DNA of 64,000 nt from Diaphorobacter caeni (GCF_015354245.1 NZ_JADKYZ010000001.1:496001-560000); one strand, 5' to 3'. Counted from the stretch's first letter, positions 26,220 through 36,683 are shown. A program made the numbers and translations. The notes: generated from the sequence alone by a model not told the origin.

Positions 26220-28289
26220 TCAGTGAATGCGCATGCCGGGCGTCGCGCCGGGGAAGGGCTCAAGCACGTAGATGCCGGGGTGGGCTTTCTCGTCCGCGTG
26301 GCTCGCTGCGAGGACCATGCCTTCGCTCACGCCGAACTTCATCTTGCGCGGTGCGAGGTTGGCGACCACCACGGTGAGCTTGCCCTGCAGCTGCTCGGGC
26401 TTGTACATGCTGCTCACGCCGCTGAAGACGTTGCGCGTGCGGCCTTCGCCCACGTCCAGTGTGAGCTGCAGCAGCTTGGTCGAGCCTTCGACAGCCTTGC
26501 ATTCGACGATCTTCGCGATGCGCAGGTCGACCTTGGCGAAATCATCGATGGTGATCGTGGGGGCGATCTCTTCGCCACCGGGCAGCACTTTTTCCTCTAC
26601 CGGAGCAGGAGGGGCTTCAAACAGCGCGTCGAGCTGCTTCACGTCCACGCGCTGCATCAGGTGCTTGTACTCGCCGATCTGGTGATCCTTGCCCAGCGGC
26701 TTGGCGATGTCGGCAAAGCTCTCGGGCGGCACGATGAGGAAGTTCGCGACCTCTGCGGCCACCTGCGGCAGGATGGGCTTGAGGTACACGGTCAGGATGC
26801 GGAAGGCCTCGATGCAGGTTGTGCACACGTCCTGCAGGCGCGCGTCCATGCCTTCCTTCTTGGCCAGTTCCCAAGGCTTGTTGGCGTCGACATAGCTGTT
26901 CACGCGGTCGCACAGCAGCATGACTTCGCGCACTACGCGCGCGGTGTCGCGGGCCTCGTAGGCCGCGACGATGGGGCCTTGCTGCTCGCGCAGCTGGGCG
27001 ATCAGCGCCTGGCCGTCGTCGCTCATCTCGCCGAGCTTGCCGCCAAAACGCTTAACGAGGAAGCCCGCCGCGCGCGAGGCGATGTTCACGTACTTGCCGA
27101 TCAGATCGGCGTTCACGCGCGCCATGAAGTCTTCGGGGTTGAAGTCGATGTCCTCGTTCTTGCCGTTGAGCTTGGCGCCCAGGTAATAGCGCAGCCACTC
27201 GGGATTCATGCCGAGGCTCAGGTACTTGAGCGGATCCAGACCCGTGCCGCGGCTCTTGCTCATCTTCTCGCCGTTGTTCACCGTCATGAAGCCGTGCACG
27301 CAGATCTTGGTGGGCGTCTTGCGTCCGCTGAACTTCAGCATCGCGGGCCAGAACAGCGTGTGGAAAGTGATGATGTCCTTGCCGATGAAGTGGTACTGCT
27401 CGAGGGCGGGATCGGCCATGTAGGCGTCGTAGTTCTCGCCGCGCTTGTTGAGGAGCTCCTTGAGCGAGGCGAGATAGCCCACGGGCGCATCCAGCCACAC
27501 GTAGAAGTATTTGCCCGGCGCGTCTGGAATCTCGATGCCGAAATAGGGCGCGTCGCGGCTGATGTCCCAGTCGTCCAGACCTTCGCTGGTCGTGCCATCG
27601 GGATTGGTGCGCACGCCGAACCATTCCTTGATCTTGTTAGCGACTTCGGGCTGCACATGCACGCCGTCCTGCGTCCATTCGGTGAGGAATTCCACGGCAC
27701 GCGGATCGGAGAGCTTGAAGAAGAAATGTTCCGACGTCTTGAGCACCGGCTTCGCACCCGAGAGTGCGGAATACGGGTTGATCAGATCGGTGGGTGAGTA
27801 GACGGAGCTGCACACCTCGCAGTTATCGCCGTACTGGTCCTTGGCGTGGCAGCGCGGGCACTCGCCCTTGATGAAACGGTCGGGCAGGAACATGTTCTTC
27901 TCGGGGTCGAAGAACTGCTCGATCACGCGCGTCTCGATGAACCCGGCCTTCTTCAGGTCGAGATAGATCTGCTTGGACAGCTCGTGGTTCTCGGCGCTGT
28001 CGGTGTTGCTCCAGTTGTCGAAGGCGATGTGAAAGCCGTCGAGATACTGTTTGCGTCCGGCGGCGATGTCGGCCACGAACTGCTGCGGCGTCTTGCCCGC
28101 CTTCTCGGCCGCGATCATGATCGGCGCGCCGTGCGCGTCGTCGGCACCCACAAAGTTCACCACATTGCCCTGCATTCGCTGCGCACGCACCCATGTGTCG
28201 GCCTGGATGTATTCCATGATGTGGCCGATATGGAAGTTGCCGTTGGCATACGGCAGTGCGGTGGTGGCGAAAATCTTGCGTGCAGTCAT
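26220..28289 (-). CDS. metG: Methionyl-tRNA synthetase
   Basis: 689 residues, cytosolic, charges tRNA-Met. Class I signatures FHIGH (residues 19-23) and KMSKS (about 333), and a four-Cys zinc knuckle (Cys144, 147, 157, 160). An anticodon-binding helical domain follows, and a C-terminal EMAP-II/Trbp111-like tRNA-binding domain starts near residue 580 ([24 protein letters not shown]), so this is the long dimeric form as in E. coli. The lipoprotein gene follows by 17 bp. Confidence 0.97.
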   Translation of the reverse strand: MTARKIFATTALPYANGNFHIGHIMEYIQADTWVRAQRMQGNVVNFVGADDAHGAPIMIAAEKAGKTPQQFVADIAAGRKQYLDGFHIAFDNWSNTDSAENHELSKQIYLDLKKAGFIETRVIEQFFDPEKNMFLPDRFIKGECPRCHAKDQYGDNCEVCSSVYSPTDLINPYSALSGAKPVLKTSEHFFFKLSDPRAVEFLTEWTQDGVHVQPEVANKIKEWFGVRTNPDGTTSEGLDDWDISRDAPYFGIEIPDAPGKYFYVWLDAPVGYLASLKELLNKRGENYDAYMADPALEQYHFIGKDIITFHTLFWPAMLKFSGRKTPTKICVHGFMTVNNGEKMSKSRGTGLDPLKYLSLGMNPEWLRYYLGAKLNGKNEDIDFNPEDFMARVNADLIGKYVNIASRAAGFLVKRFGGKLGEMSDDGQALIAQLREQQGPIVAAYEARDTARVVREVMLLCDRVNSYVDANKPWELAKKEGMDARLQDVCTTCIEAFRILTVYLKPILPQVAAEVANFLIVPPESFADIAKPLGKDHQIGEYKHLMQRVDVKQLDALFEAPPAPVEEKVLPGGEEIAPTITIDDFAKVDLRIAKIVECKAVEGSTKLLQLTLDVGEGRTRNVFSGVSSMYKPEQLQGKLTVVVANLAPRKMKFGVSEGMVLAASHADEKAHPGIYVLEPFPGATPGMRIH

Positions 28290-28382
28290 CGGTTCAAACT
28301 TTCGGTAAGCCTCGAAATTGTGGCAAATGGGCCATTTCGGGCGGAACCCTGCATTGTAATTGGTGAAGTTTTCTTCTACGCC

Positions 28383-29606
28383 TTAGTGGGCTTGGCCGGG
28401 GGCCGTCCATCCAAAGAATGCACAGATTTCCTCGCGCTTGGCCTCCACGTCCGCGCGGCCGAGAGCCATCAGTTCGCCGGTGAAACCGGGCTCGAACAGC
28501 AGGTAGCTCGCAAGCGCCGCGCCGCCTGCGCCGGGTTGGCCGGGTATGGGCTCTTTCACCCCGACGGCGCCGAGCAGGGTGCGGATGGTGGCGGGGAGTT
28601 CGCTGATGTGGCGCGCGGCGATTTCGTCGATGCGCTGGCTGGGTGAGATCACCTGCAGATTCAAGGGGCGCAGCGGGCTGCGCGCGCGGGCTTCGGCGGG
28701 GATGAGGGAGAGGGTCTGGTTGATGCGCTCGGCGCGTTCGATGTCCACCGAGAGGGCATCGAGGAAGATGCTGGAGAGCGCATGGCCGCCGATCTGGGCG
28801 AGCGAGGGGTAGCTGGGTTCCGCTCCTTGCGGCAGTTGCGCATCGGGCTCCTTCATGCGGCCTGCGCCGATGACGAGGATGCGTTCTGCGCCCAGATGGA
28901 TGGCGGGCGCGATGGGGGCGGTCTGGCGCATCGAGCCATCGCCGAGGTAGTGGGGCTGGCCGTCCACGGTGACCGGACGGGCAGGGAAGATGAACGGAAT
29001 GGCCGAGGAGGCGAGCAGGTGGCTGATGCCAATGTCGGTGCGCACGGCCTTGCGCTGCGAGCGCACCCAGGGCGCGCGGGCGTCGCGTGACTGGTAGAAG
29101 GTGATGTGCTCGCCAGTGGTGTAGCTCGATCCGGTGACGGCGAGGGCGCTCAGGTGGCCGTCGCGTATCAGCTCGGGGAGGCGGTCGAGGTGCACGAGCT
29201 GCTTGAGCAGTTCGGCCAGCGGCTGGTTGTTGAGCAGCGCATGCGGGCGCACCTTGCGCCAGCGCGCGACGGTCCAGCCGAGCGAGAGCAGCGTGAGCCA
29301 GTGCGCGCCGCTGCGGATCACGCTCAGAGAGTCGGCGCGGTAGACCTGCTCGGCGTGAAAGTGCCGCCAGACGCTGGCGACATGGCGCACGGCGTCGTCG
29401 AAATGGTCGGCCGCGCTGGCCAGAGCCGCCGCGTTGATGGCTCCGGCCGAGGTGCCGCAGAAGATCTGGAACGGGCTGTTCTGGCGCGGCAGGCCGCAGG
29501 CGATGCGCAGGTCGGCGATGGCTTCGAGCACGCCCACCTGATAGGCCGCGCGCGCGCCGCCTCCCGAAAGTACCAATCCGGTGAGAGGCGTGTGCGCTGT
29601 TTGCAT
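28383..29606 (-). CDS. Patatin-like phospholipase
   Basis: 407 residues. Patatin domain with oxyanion hole GGGARAAY (residues 15-22), nucleophile motif GTSAG (Ser53) and catalytic Asp in GDGSMR near 220. Such enzymes are Ser/Asp-dyad acyl hydrolases; RssA/YlbK-type bacterial members are the closest in layout. No signal peptide. The ATG at 29606 is preferred over an upstream TTG. The Mrr-like gene ends 18 bp upstream of this start on the same strand, so the two may be cotranscribed; no functional link is evident. Confidence 0.9.
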   Translation of the reverse strand: MQTAHTPLTGLVLSGGGARAAYQVGVLEAIADLRIACGLPRQNSPFQIFCGTSAGAINAAALASAADHFDDAVRHVASVWRHFHAEQVYRADSLSVIRSGAHWLTLLSLGWTVARWRKVRPHALLNNQPLAELLKQLVHLDRLPELIRDGHLSALAVTGSSYTTGEHITFYQSRDARAPWVRSQRKAVRTDIGISHLLASSAIPFIFPARPVTVDGQPHYLGDGSMRQTAPIAPAIHLGAERILVIGAGRMKEPDAQLPQGAEPSYPSLAQIGGHALSSIFLDALSVDIERAERINQTLSLIPAEARARSPLRPLNLQVISPSQRIDEIAARHISELPATIRTLLGAVGVKEPIPGQPGAGGAALASYLLFEPGFTGELMALGRADVEAKREEICAFFGWTAPGQAH

Positions 29607-29624
29607 GTGGGGGGCCAAAGGGTG

Positions 29625-30224
29625 TCAGGTGTTGTTTGGTCTCGATTTCGGTTTCGACTTCAGCAGCATCGCGGCGAGCGCGTCGCCTTCGAGCAGCAGC
29701 AGGCCGTGCTCTTTGGCATAAGCGCGCGCCGTCTCGCTCAGGGTGCCTTGCAGCACCACGTAGACGCCGTACTGTGTCTTGAGTCGCACGACGGCATCAT
29801 TTAGTTCCCTCAGAGGCTCGACACCGTGCGTGGCGGCCTTCCAGCGGCGGGCGCTGACCAGCGTGGCGGTGCCGGATTTTTCCAGGCGCAGGTCGGCGGC
29901 GCGGTCGGTGATGTGCTGCACGCTCTGGCCCTCGCTCGCCCATGCGGCCTCAAGGGCGCTGGCGAACTGCTTCCACGACATGGCGGCCGCTTCGGCGCGG
30001 ATGGCCTCGACCTTGGCGCTGCTCGGTGCCTTGAACTGGCGCCATGCGGCCATGCAACCGATGATGAAGATGGGCGCGGCACCCAGCGCTGCAAACGGCC
30101 AGATCTCCTTGGGCAGCAGGGCGCTGCAGGCCGCCACGATGGCGATGGCGATCACGAAACTGATCCACCAGGGTGAACGCAACAGGATTGCGAACAGGGA
30201 GTTCTTGGCCATCTTCAACTTCAC
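29625..30224 (-). CDS. Membrane-anchored Mrr-like restriction-endonuclease-fold protein
   Basis: 199 residues. Two hydrophobic helices (about 15-37 and 44-60) are followed by a cytosolic domain resembling the Mrr_cat fold: MSWKQFASALEAAWASEGQSVQ, then DLRLEKSGTATLVSARRWK and VYVVLQGTLSETARAYAKEHGLLLLEGDAL. The PD-(D/E)xK order is only partly kept (D..L..VSARRWK in place of D..Q.K), so nuclease activity is doubtful. The start is probably GTG 30224 with AAGG upstream; ATG 30212 is the alternative. It is divergent from apbC. Confidence 0.72.
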   Translation of the reverse strand: MKLKMAKNSLFAILLRSPWWISFVIAIAIVAACSALLPKEIWPFAALGAAPIFIIGCMAAWRQFKAPSSAKVEAIRAEAAAMSWKQFASALEAAWASEGQSVQHITDRAADLRLEKSGTATLVSARRWKAATHGVEPLRELNDAVVRLKTQYGVYVVLQGTLSETARAYAKEHGLLLLEGDALAAMLLKSKPKSRPNNT

Positions 30225-30342
30225 GGGGAAACCTTCTTGGGAGCTTGCGTCAGGGTAAATGACGGATTTTTTGTAATGCCACGTGCCTGCACGTGTGTTC
30301 CAGCTTGGATAGACTACCCGACTCTCGAGGAGTTAATGAAGT

Positions 30343-31434
30343 ATGGCCATTACTGAACAGGGTCTCATGGAGGCTCTCGCCCAGGTCCGCGACCCCTATA
30401 CCGGTAAGGATTATGTGAGCACGCGCGCGCTGCGCAATGTCTCGATCAGCGGCGGCGACGTCGCCTTCGACGTGGAAATCGGCTATCCCGCCAAGAGCCT
30501 GGTGCCCGAGCTGCGCCAGCAACTGGTGACGGCCGCCAAGGCGCTGCCGGGCGTGGAGAACGTCTCGGTCAACGTCGTCAGCAAGATCATTGCGCATGCC
30601 GTTCAGCGCGGCGTGCAGATGCTGCCCGGCGTGAAGAACATCATCGCCGTGGCGTCCGGCAAGGGCGGCGTGGGCAAGAGCACCACGGCCGTGAATCTGG
30701 CGCTGGCGCTGGCGGCCGAGGGCGCGAACGTCGGCCTGCTCGACGCCGACATCTACGGCCCGAGCCAGCCGCTGATGACCAGCACCTCGGGCAAGCCCGA
30801 GAGTCTGGACGGCAAGCTGATGGAGCCCAAGCGCAGCATGGGTCTGCAGATCAACTCCATCGGCTTTCTGGTGGACGAGGAGCAGGCCATGATCTGGCGC
30901 GGCCCGATGGCCAGCCAGGCGCTGGAGCAGCTCATCATGCAGACGCGCTGGCAGGACCTGGACTACCTCGTCGTCGACATGCCTCCGGGCACTGGCGACA
31001 TCCAGCTGACCATGTCGCAGAAGGTGCCGCTGACCGGCGCCGTGATCGTGACCACGCCGCAGGACATCGCGCTGCTCGACGCCAAGAAGGGCATCAACAT
31101 GTTCCAGAAGGTCAACGTGCCGATTCTGGGACTGGTGGAAAACATGGCCGTGCACGTGTGCACGAACTGCGGCCATGTGGAACACATCTTCGGCGAAGAT
31201 GGCGGCAAGAAGATGGCCGAAAAGATGGGTATGGACTACCTTGGCGCGCTGCCGCTGGCCATGAGCATCCGCCAGCAGGCCGACAGCGGCAAACCCACGG
31301 TGGTGGCCGATCCGGATGGCGACGTCGCGAAGATCTACAAGTCGATCGCGCGCACGGTGGCGGTGAAGATCGCGCAGCAGGCCAAGGACTTCTCGTCCAA
31401 GTTCCCGACCATCACGGTGAGCAAGAACACCTGA
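30343..31434 (+). CDS. apbC: Iron-sulfur cluster carrier ATPase Mrp/ApbC
   Basis: 363 residues. An N-terminal DUF59/MIP18-like domain (1-~85) precedes a deviant-Walker P-loop ATPase (SGKGGVGKST, residues 105-114) and the CxxC near residue 270 (VCTNCGHVEHIFG) that bridges a 4Fe-4S cluster in the dimer. It holds and transfers Fe-S clusters to apo-proteins in the cytosol. The next gene downstream encodes a molybdenum oxidoreductase, a possible client. GAGGAG lies 10 nt upstream of the ATG. A six-codon frame opening at 30336 overlaps this start and ends at 30356; its relevance is unclear. Confidence 0.94.
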   Translation: MAITEQGLMEALAQVRDPYTGKDYVSTRALRNVSISGGDVAFDVEIGYPAKSLVPELRQQLVTAAKALPGVENVSVNVVSKIIAHAVQRGVQMLPGVKNIIAVASGKGGVGKSTTAVNLALALAAEGANVGLLDADIYGPSQPLMTSTSGKPESLDGKLMEPKRSMGLQINSIGFLVDEEQAMIWRGPMASQALEQLIMQTRWQDLDYLVVDMPPGTGDIQLTMSQKVPLTGAVIVTTPQDIALLDAKKGINMFQKVNVPILGLVENMAVHVCTNCGHVEHIFGEDGGKKMAEKMGMDYLGALPLAMSIRQQADSGKPTVVADPDGDVAKIYKSIARTVAVKIAQQAKDFSSKFPTITVSKNT

Positions 31435-31534
31435 GCGAAGCCATCGGGTGAATCGCCCAGGCTGCCGCAGTGTGGCCGGGCGAGCGTGAAGAGCACGAGA
31501 CAGTGCAGGGCAGAGTGCCCAAGGAGACAGCGCC

Positions 31535-33826
31535 ATGAGCGAGCAGAAGATCGAGTTCTACAAGGGCCCTGCCGGTGGCTGGGGTGCGCTCAACAGCGTG
31601 AAGAATGCGCTGCTCCGGCAGGACATTCCGCTCAAGGGCGCGAAGACGCTGCTCTCGGCCAACCAGCCCGATGGATTTGACTGCCCGGGCTGCGCGTGGC
31701 CGGATCGCCATCACGCATCCACGTTCGAGTTCTGCGAAAACGGCGTCAAGGCCGTGGCAGCCGAGGCCACCGCGCGTCGCGCGGGCCCCGAGCTGTTCGC
31801 GCGGCACACGGTCAGCGAGCTGGCCGGCCAGAGCGACTTCTGGCTTGAAGACCAGGGGCGGCTCACGCACCCGATGGTGTTCGACGCGGCGAGCGACAAG
31901 TACCTGCCCATCGCGTGGGACGACGCGTTCGCGATCATCGCGCGGCATCTGAACGCGTTGCCCGATCCCAATCAGGCGATCTTCTACACCTCGGGCCGTG
32001 CGAGCAACGAAGCGGCGTTTCTCTACCAGCTGTTCGTGCGCGAGTTCGGCACCAACAATTTTCCCGATTGCTCCAACATGTGCCACGAGCCGAGCGGCAG
32101 CGCGATGCGCCCGCAGATCGGTGTGGCCAAGGGGACGGTGGAGCTGGACGATTTCGAGCGCGCCGACGCGATCTTCATCTTCGGGCAGAACCCGGGCACC
32201 AACCATCCGCGCATGCTCGGCGAGCTGCGCGAGGCGCACAAGCGCGGCGCGCGCATCGTGAGCTTCAACCCGCTGCGCGAGCGCGGGCTCGAGCGCTTTG
32301 CCGATCCCCAGGACAAGCTGGAGATGGCGACCTTCGGCTCGACGCCCATCAGCACGCACTACTTCCAGCTGCGCGTGGGCGGCGATCTTGCGGCCCTCAA
32401 AGGCATGATGAAGCATGTGCTGGAACAGGAAGACGCGCGTGGCGACGTGCTCGACCGCGCCTTCATCGCTGAGCACACCAGCGGATTCGAAGCGCTCGCG
32501 CACAGCCTGCGTGAGGAATCCTGGCAGGTCCTCGAAGAAGAATCCGGCCTCGGCGAGGCGCAGATGCGCAGCGCGGCCGATGTATACATCGGCGCCAGGA
32601 GCGTGATCGCCTGCTGGGGCATGGGCATCACGCAGCATATGCATTCGGTGGCGACGATCCAGATGATCGTGAACCTGCTGATGCTGCGCGGCAATCTCGG
32701 CCGCCCCGGCGCGGGCGCCTGTCCCGTGCGCGGACACAGCAACGTGCAGGGCGACCGCACCATGGGCATCTGGGAGAAGCCACCCGCCGCGCTGCTCGAC
32801 AAGCTGCAGGCGGTCTACGGATTCGAGCCGCCGCGCGAGAACGGCGTGGACACGGTCGAAGCCATCGCCGCGATGCGCGATGGCGACGCCAAGGTGTTCT
32901 TCGCGCTCGGCGGCAACTTCGCTGCGGCCACGCCCGACACCTACGAAACCTGGAAGGCCCTCGCGCGCTGCGACCTGACGGTGCACGTCACCACCAAGCT
33001 CAACCGTAGTCACGTGGTGCATGGCAAGGAGGCACTGATCCTGCCGTGCCTCGGCCGCACCGAGATCGACATGCAGGCCAGCGGCGTGCAGGGCGTGACG
33101 GTGGAGGATTCGATGAGCATGGTGCACATCTCGATGGGCATCAACCCGCCCGCGTCGGAGCATCTGCTGTCCGAGCCCGCCATCGTCGCGCGGCTCGCGC
33201 ATGCGACGCTCGGCGGGCGCAGCCGCGTGAACTGGCTGCAGCTCGCAGGCAATTACGCGCTGATCCGCGACGAGATCGAAAAAGTGTTCCCCGACTTTGC
33301 CCGCTTCAACGAGCGCGTGGCGGTGCCCGGCGGCTTTCGCCTGCGCAACACGGCGAGCGAGAGGGTGTGGAGCACGGCGAGCGGCAAGGCGTCATTCTTG
33401 GCGCACGCGGTGCCACGCGACACGCCATCGCACCGCGCACGCGAACGGGTGCGCGACCAGGTTGTCTTCACGCTGCTCACCACGCGCTCGCACGACCAGT
33501 ACAACACCACCATCTACGGCATGGACGACCGCTACCGCGGCGTGTTCGGCCAGCGCCGCGTGGTGTTCATCCATGCCGACGACATCCGCGCGCTCGGCAT
33601 GAAGGATGGAGACTGGATCAACATCCGCACCGTCTGGGACGACGGTCAGGAGCGACGCGCCGACGGCTTCAAGCTCGTGGCCTACGACATCCCGCGCGGC
33701 AATATTGCGGCTTATTACCCAGAGACCAATCCGCTGGTGCCGCTGTCGGCCGTCGCGGCCAATGCGGGCACGCCTACCTCCAAGTCCATCCCCGTGGTGC
33801 TGGAGCCGGGCAGGGCGCCCGCGTGA
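31535..33826 (+). CDS. FdhF/YdeP-family molybdopterin oxidoreductase (Cys type)
   Basis: 763 residues. It belongs to the YdeP branch of the DMSO-reductase superfamily: DCPGCAWPD (Cys50, Cys53) replaces the usual N-terminal CxxCxxxC cluster motif, and NMCHEPSGSAM puts Cys183 where FdhF has Sec and a metal ligand is expected. Mo-bisPGD-binding segments follow (FGQNPGTNHPRM, GRPGAGACPVRGHSNVQGDR, ALGGNFAAATPD, then the C-terminal MopB_CT domain). No signal peptide, so cytosolic. The substrate is unknown for the family (E. coli YdeP is linked to acid resistance). The small partner gene overlaps its stop by GTGA. Confidence 0.9.
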   Translation: MSEQKIEFYKGPAGGWGALNSVKNALLRQDIPLKGAKTLLSANQPDGFDCPGCAWPDRHHASTFEFCENGVKAVAAEATARRAGPELFARHTVSELAGQSDFWLEDQGRLTHPMVFDAASDKYLPIAWDDAFAIIARHLNALPDPNQAIFYTSGRASNEAAFLYQLFVREFGTNNFPDCSNMCHEPSGSAMRPQIGVAKGTVELDDFERADAIFIFGQNPGTNHPRMLGELREAHKRGARIVSFNPLRERGLERFADPQDKLEMATFGSTPISTHYFQLRVGGDLAALKGMMKHVLEQEDARGDVLDRAFIAEHTSGFEALAHSLREESWQVLEEESGLGEAQMRSAADVYIGARSVIACWGMGITQHMHSVATIQMIVNLLMLRGNLGRPGAGACPVRGHSNVQGDRTMGIWEKPPAALLDKLQAVYGFEPPRENGVDTVEAIAAMRDGDAKVFFALGGNFAAATPDTYETWKALARCDLTVHVTTKLNRSHVVHGKEALILPCLGRTEIDMQASGVQGVTVEDSMSMVHISMGINPPASEHLLSEPAIVARLAHATLGGRSRVNWLQLAGNYALIRDEIEKVFPDFARFNERVAVPGGFRLRNTASERVWSTASGKASFLAHAVPRDTPSHRARERVRDQVVFTLLTTRSHDQYNTTIYGMDDRYRGVFGQRRVVFIHADDIRALGMKDGDWINIRTVWDDGQERRADGFKLVAYDIPRGNIAAYYPETNPLVPLSAVAANAGTPTSKSIPVVLEPGRAPA

Positions 33827-34128
33827 GCCAGGAGGCGGGCGATGCGTCACGCGAGCAGCCCGTGCCGCTGGCCGCACGGATTCTGCTGGCGCTTGCGCAG
33901 GAGTTGAAGGCGCGCGGTGATGAAACGGCAGCGGTGCCGCTGTCGCGTCTGTCGAAGATTCTGGGAGAGAGCGCCAGCGTACTGATGCGCGAGATCACGC
34001 TGATGAGCGATGCGCAGATTGGAGCCCAGCGCGGGCCGGGCTGGGTCCGCTTGCAGCAGGACGAGTCACGCTGGCTCGTGCTGCTGACGCCCGCAGGCCG
34101 CGCGCTTCTCGACGAAGGCGCGCGGTAG
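33823..34128 (+). CDS. Small winged-helix-like partner of the YdeP-type enzyme
   Basis: 101 residues from a GTG overlapping the oxidoreductase stop (GTGA, 33823-33826), so translation is coupled. The sequence PLAARILLALAQELKARGDETAAVPLSRLSKILGESASVLMREITLMSD, then WVRLQQDESRWLVLLTPAGRALLDEG, reads as a winged helix-turn-helix. It has no Cys and no signal. It could be a regulator or an accessory protein of the enzyme. I do not recognise a named family. A strictly coupled, non-AUG start suggests it would be missed by simple gene finding. Confidence 0.7.
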   Translation: MSQEAGDASREQPVPLAARILLALAQELKARGDETAAVPLSRLSKILGESASVLMREITLMSDAQIGAQRGPGWVRLQQDESRWLVLLTPAGRALLDEGAR

Positions 34129-34137
34129 CCGTCTGGA

Positions 34138-35073
34138 TCAGCGCTTGTTGTTGTCGAAGCGTTGAAAAACAGTGGCGATGATCGGGCCGGAGATGTTGTG
34201 CCACACGCTGAAGATCGCGCTGGGCACGGCGGCCAGCGGCGAGAAGTGCGCGGTGGCCAGCGCCACGCCGAGGCCCGAGTTCTGCATGCCGACCTCGATG
34301 GCCAGTGTCTTGCGCTTGGGCACGCTCATGCCGAACAGCTTGGCCAGACCGTAGCCGAGCAGATAGCCGAGACCGTTGTGCAGCACCACGACGGCGAAGA
34401 TCATCAGACCGCTGGTGGCGATGCGCTGCTGGTTGCCCGACACGACGGCGGCCACGATGGCGACGATGGCGATCACCGAGACGAGCGGCAGCACATCGAC
34501 GGCGGCCTTGACCTTGTCGCGCAGAAAGGTCTGGCAGATCACGCCAAGCGCGATCGGCAGCACCACCACCTGCACGATGGACCAGAACATGGCGGCCGCG
34601 CTCACCTCGATCCACTGGCTGGCCAGCAGATAGATCAGCGCGGGCGTCACGATGGGCGCAAGCAGTGTGGTCACGGAGGTGATGGCCACCGACAGCGCAA
34701 CGTCGCCGCGCGCCAGAAAGGTCATCACGTTCGAGGCCGTGCCGCCGGGGCAGCAGCCCACGAGGATCACGCCCACGGCCACTTCGGGCGGCAGGTTCAG
34801 GCCCTTGGACAGCGCCCAGGCCAGGCCCGGCATGATGACGAACTGACCGAGCACGCCGATGGTCACGTCCAGAGGGCGGCGCAGCACTTCGCGGAAATCC
34901 GCCTTGGACAGCGTGAGACCCATGCCGAACATGATGACGCCCAGAAGCGGCACGACGTAGGGGCCGATCCATTTGAACTGTGCGGGGAAATAGAAAGCCA
35001 GAATGGCGAAAAGCAACGTCCAGAGAGCGAACGTCCTGCCAACGAATTGGCTCAGGCGAGCGATGGCCTGCAT
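34138..35073 (-). CDS. Bile acid:sodium symporter-family (BASS) transporter
   Basis: 311 residues, about ten membrane helices with the family motif [21 protein letters not shown] near residue 110 and the second crossover region [14 protein letters not shown] near 255. BASS members import organic anions (pantoate, pyruvate, glycolate, bile acids) with Na+. ATG 35073 with AAGGA upstream is chosen over a TTG at 35094. It is convergent with the winged-helix gene (9 bp apart). The substrate cannot be told from sequence. Confidence 0.92.
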   Translation of the reverse strand: MQAIARLSQFVGRTFALWTLLFAILAFYFPAQFKWIGPYVVPLLGVIMFGMGLTLSKADFREVLRRPLDVTIGVLGQFVIMPGLAWALSKGLNLPPEVAVGVILVGCCPGGTASNVMTFLARGDVALSVAITSVTTLLAPIVTPALIYLLASQWIEVSAAAMFWSIVQVVVLPIALGVICQTFLRDKVKAAVDVLPLVSVIAIVAIVAAVVSGNQQRIATSGLMIFAVVVLHNGLGYLLGYGLAKLFGMSVPKRKTLAIEVGMQNSGLGVALATAHFSPLAAVPSAIFSVWHNISGPIIATVFQRFDNNKR

Positions 35074-35462
35074 GGTGAAAAATCCTTGACTCAAAAACCG
35101 TGCAGCGCGGCGTTGGGTGTGCAGGGCGCTGCAAAGGCCGCGGGGCGGCCGGATCGACAGATGGGCAGGGTTCGGGGCCTGGGTGGCGGCGCAGAACTTC
35201 CCTAAGCGCGTGTTGACGATCTCGTCGTGAGGCTTGCCGGATGCGGATCGGGATGGGCTGCGAGGCGCAGACCGCCCGAGACCGCGCCTGCAAGGCCGCG
35301 TGGAGATCGCAAAAACGCACTAAAGACAGACACGGGTAAGTGCGATGGCCACGCGGCGTGGGTCGGAACGCGGGGCACATCGGGAATCTTAGGGAGTTTG
35401 CGATACCGATGTCGCCCGTGGGTCATTGCGGGCGGCATTGTCAAGTGCCTGCGCCTGTGAAA
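35074..35462. other. Intergenic region, nothing recognised
   Basis: 389 bp between the BASS transporter start and the end of the next minus-strand gene. GC-rich, no open frame with a ribosome-binding site or family resemblance, no clear hairpin with a T-run. It must contain the transporter promoter. Confidence 0.4.
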
Positions 35463-36683
35463 TCAACGGGTTCCGCGCGCCAGAATCTGCGGCTCGTGCA
35501 GCGCGGCGTTCAGGGCCTCGTCGCGCAGCCAGCGGTTGCCCGGCATGTAGAGATAGTCTTCGCAGTTGGACGCCTCGCAGCGCTGGCTGTCGATGATCTC
35601 GAGGATCACCGCATCGCGTGTTCCGTCGTCGGTGGAGCGCCCCTTCACGCGCGCCGCGACGATGCGGCCCTGTTCGTCCCAGTTGGCGATGGGGCCGCGC
35701 AGCAGCACGTTGGACCAGTCGTACCGCCCGCCATTGGCGGAGCGCACCGTGGCCTCGATGGGCGTGCGCGCCTCGTGCATGCGCACCGCCACGAGGATCA
35801 CGCTGTCGCCGAAGCGAAACGGATTCTTCTCCAGCGCCCGCAGCTCGACATAGCGCGTCGCGCCATGCTTGTGGGCAAACGCGCGCAGGCGCTTCTCGTT
35901 GGCCTGCAACTGCTCGGCCTGCTGCTTGTCGCGCTGGGCGCTGGCCTGTTGCTGTGCCGCGCGGTTGCTGTAGCTCTGCCAAGTGTGTGGCGCGGCTTCG
36001 GCCGTCGCGCTGATGGGCCTCGAGGCCTGGGCCACGCCACCCGGAATGTTGCCGTAGGAATCGGGTGACCAGCCCGTGCCGTCATGCAGCAGCACGCGCA
36101 GCTGGCGGCCTTTCAAGGCATCCGCGCCCGAGGCTTTGCAGATGGAGAGCCAGCGCGCATACGCCTTGTCCATCCAGCCCTTGGCGAGATCGTCGCTCGC
36201 GAAATCTCCGTTGGCCGAGACCTGCAGGCTCAGCGGTTGGCAGATCGACGGCGGCAGCTTGCCCTCCACGCGGCTCTCCACCCAGAGCCGCCCGGCCTTC
36301 GCGCCCTTGGGCGCATCGAGCGGGCCGGTGTCGAGCAGCACGCGCGTGCTGTCCACGCGCTTTGTGCCCAGCGTCTGCGGATCGGCGAGATAGACGCCTT
36401 GAGTGAACTTGCCTTGCCACACGACGGGCGCTGCGGACTGCGCATAGCGCGACTGCCATGTCGCCTTGCCATTGCCATCTGCCAGACCGTTCTTGCATGC
36501 GCCTTCGTACTGTGCGATGTACTCGCCACTGCGCAACTGGCCCGAGGCCAGCACATCGCAACTGCCGGTGCTCACGCCTTCAGGCGCGGCGTGGGCGATG
36601 GCGCCCTGCGCGAGCAGGCAGGCGGCGAAGAGGGCGGCGCGCCAAGGTGTCGTGAACGAAGTCGAAGGAGTGGGTCTGCGCAT
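35463..36683 (-). CDS. Secreted protein of unknown function, MORN-like N-terminus
   Basis: 406 residues. Signal peptide (cleavage after AHA). A MORN-like stretch (SGEYIAQYEGACKNGLADGNGKATW, residues ~52-76) is followed by a segment with paired Cys, a Gln/Ala-rich coiled-coil-prone region (~245-275) and a C-terminal beta-rich domain with CEASNCEDYLYMPGN. No enzyme motif recognised. It lies 90 bp downstream of the selU stop on the same strand but shows no link to selenium metabolism. Confidence 0.6.
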   Translation of the reverse strand: MRRPTPSTSFTTPWRAALFAACLLAQGAIAHAAPEGVSTGSCDVLASGQLRSGEYIAQYEGACKNGLADGNGKATWQSRYAQSAAPVVWQGKFTQGVYLADPQTLGTKRVDSTRVLLDTGPLDAPKGAKAGRLWVESRVEGKLPPSICQPLSLQVSANGDFASDDLAKGWMDKAYARWLSICKASGADALKGRQLRVLLHDGTGWSPDSYGNIPGGVAQASRPISATAEAAPHTWQSYSNRAAQQQASAQRDKQQAEQLQANEKRLRAFAHKHGATRYVELRALEKNPFRFGDSVILVAVRMHEARTPIEATVRSANGGRYDWSNVLLRGPIANWDEQGRIVAARVKGRSTDDGTRDAVILEIIDSQRCEASNCEDYLYMPGNRWLRDEALNAALHEPQILARGTR

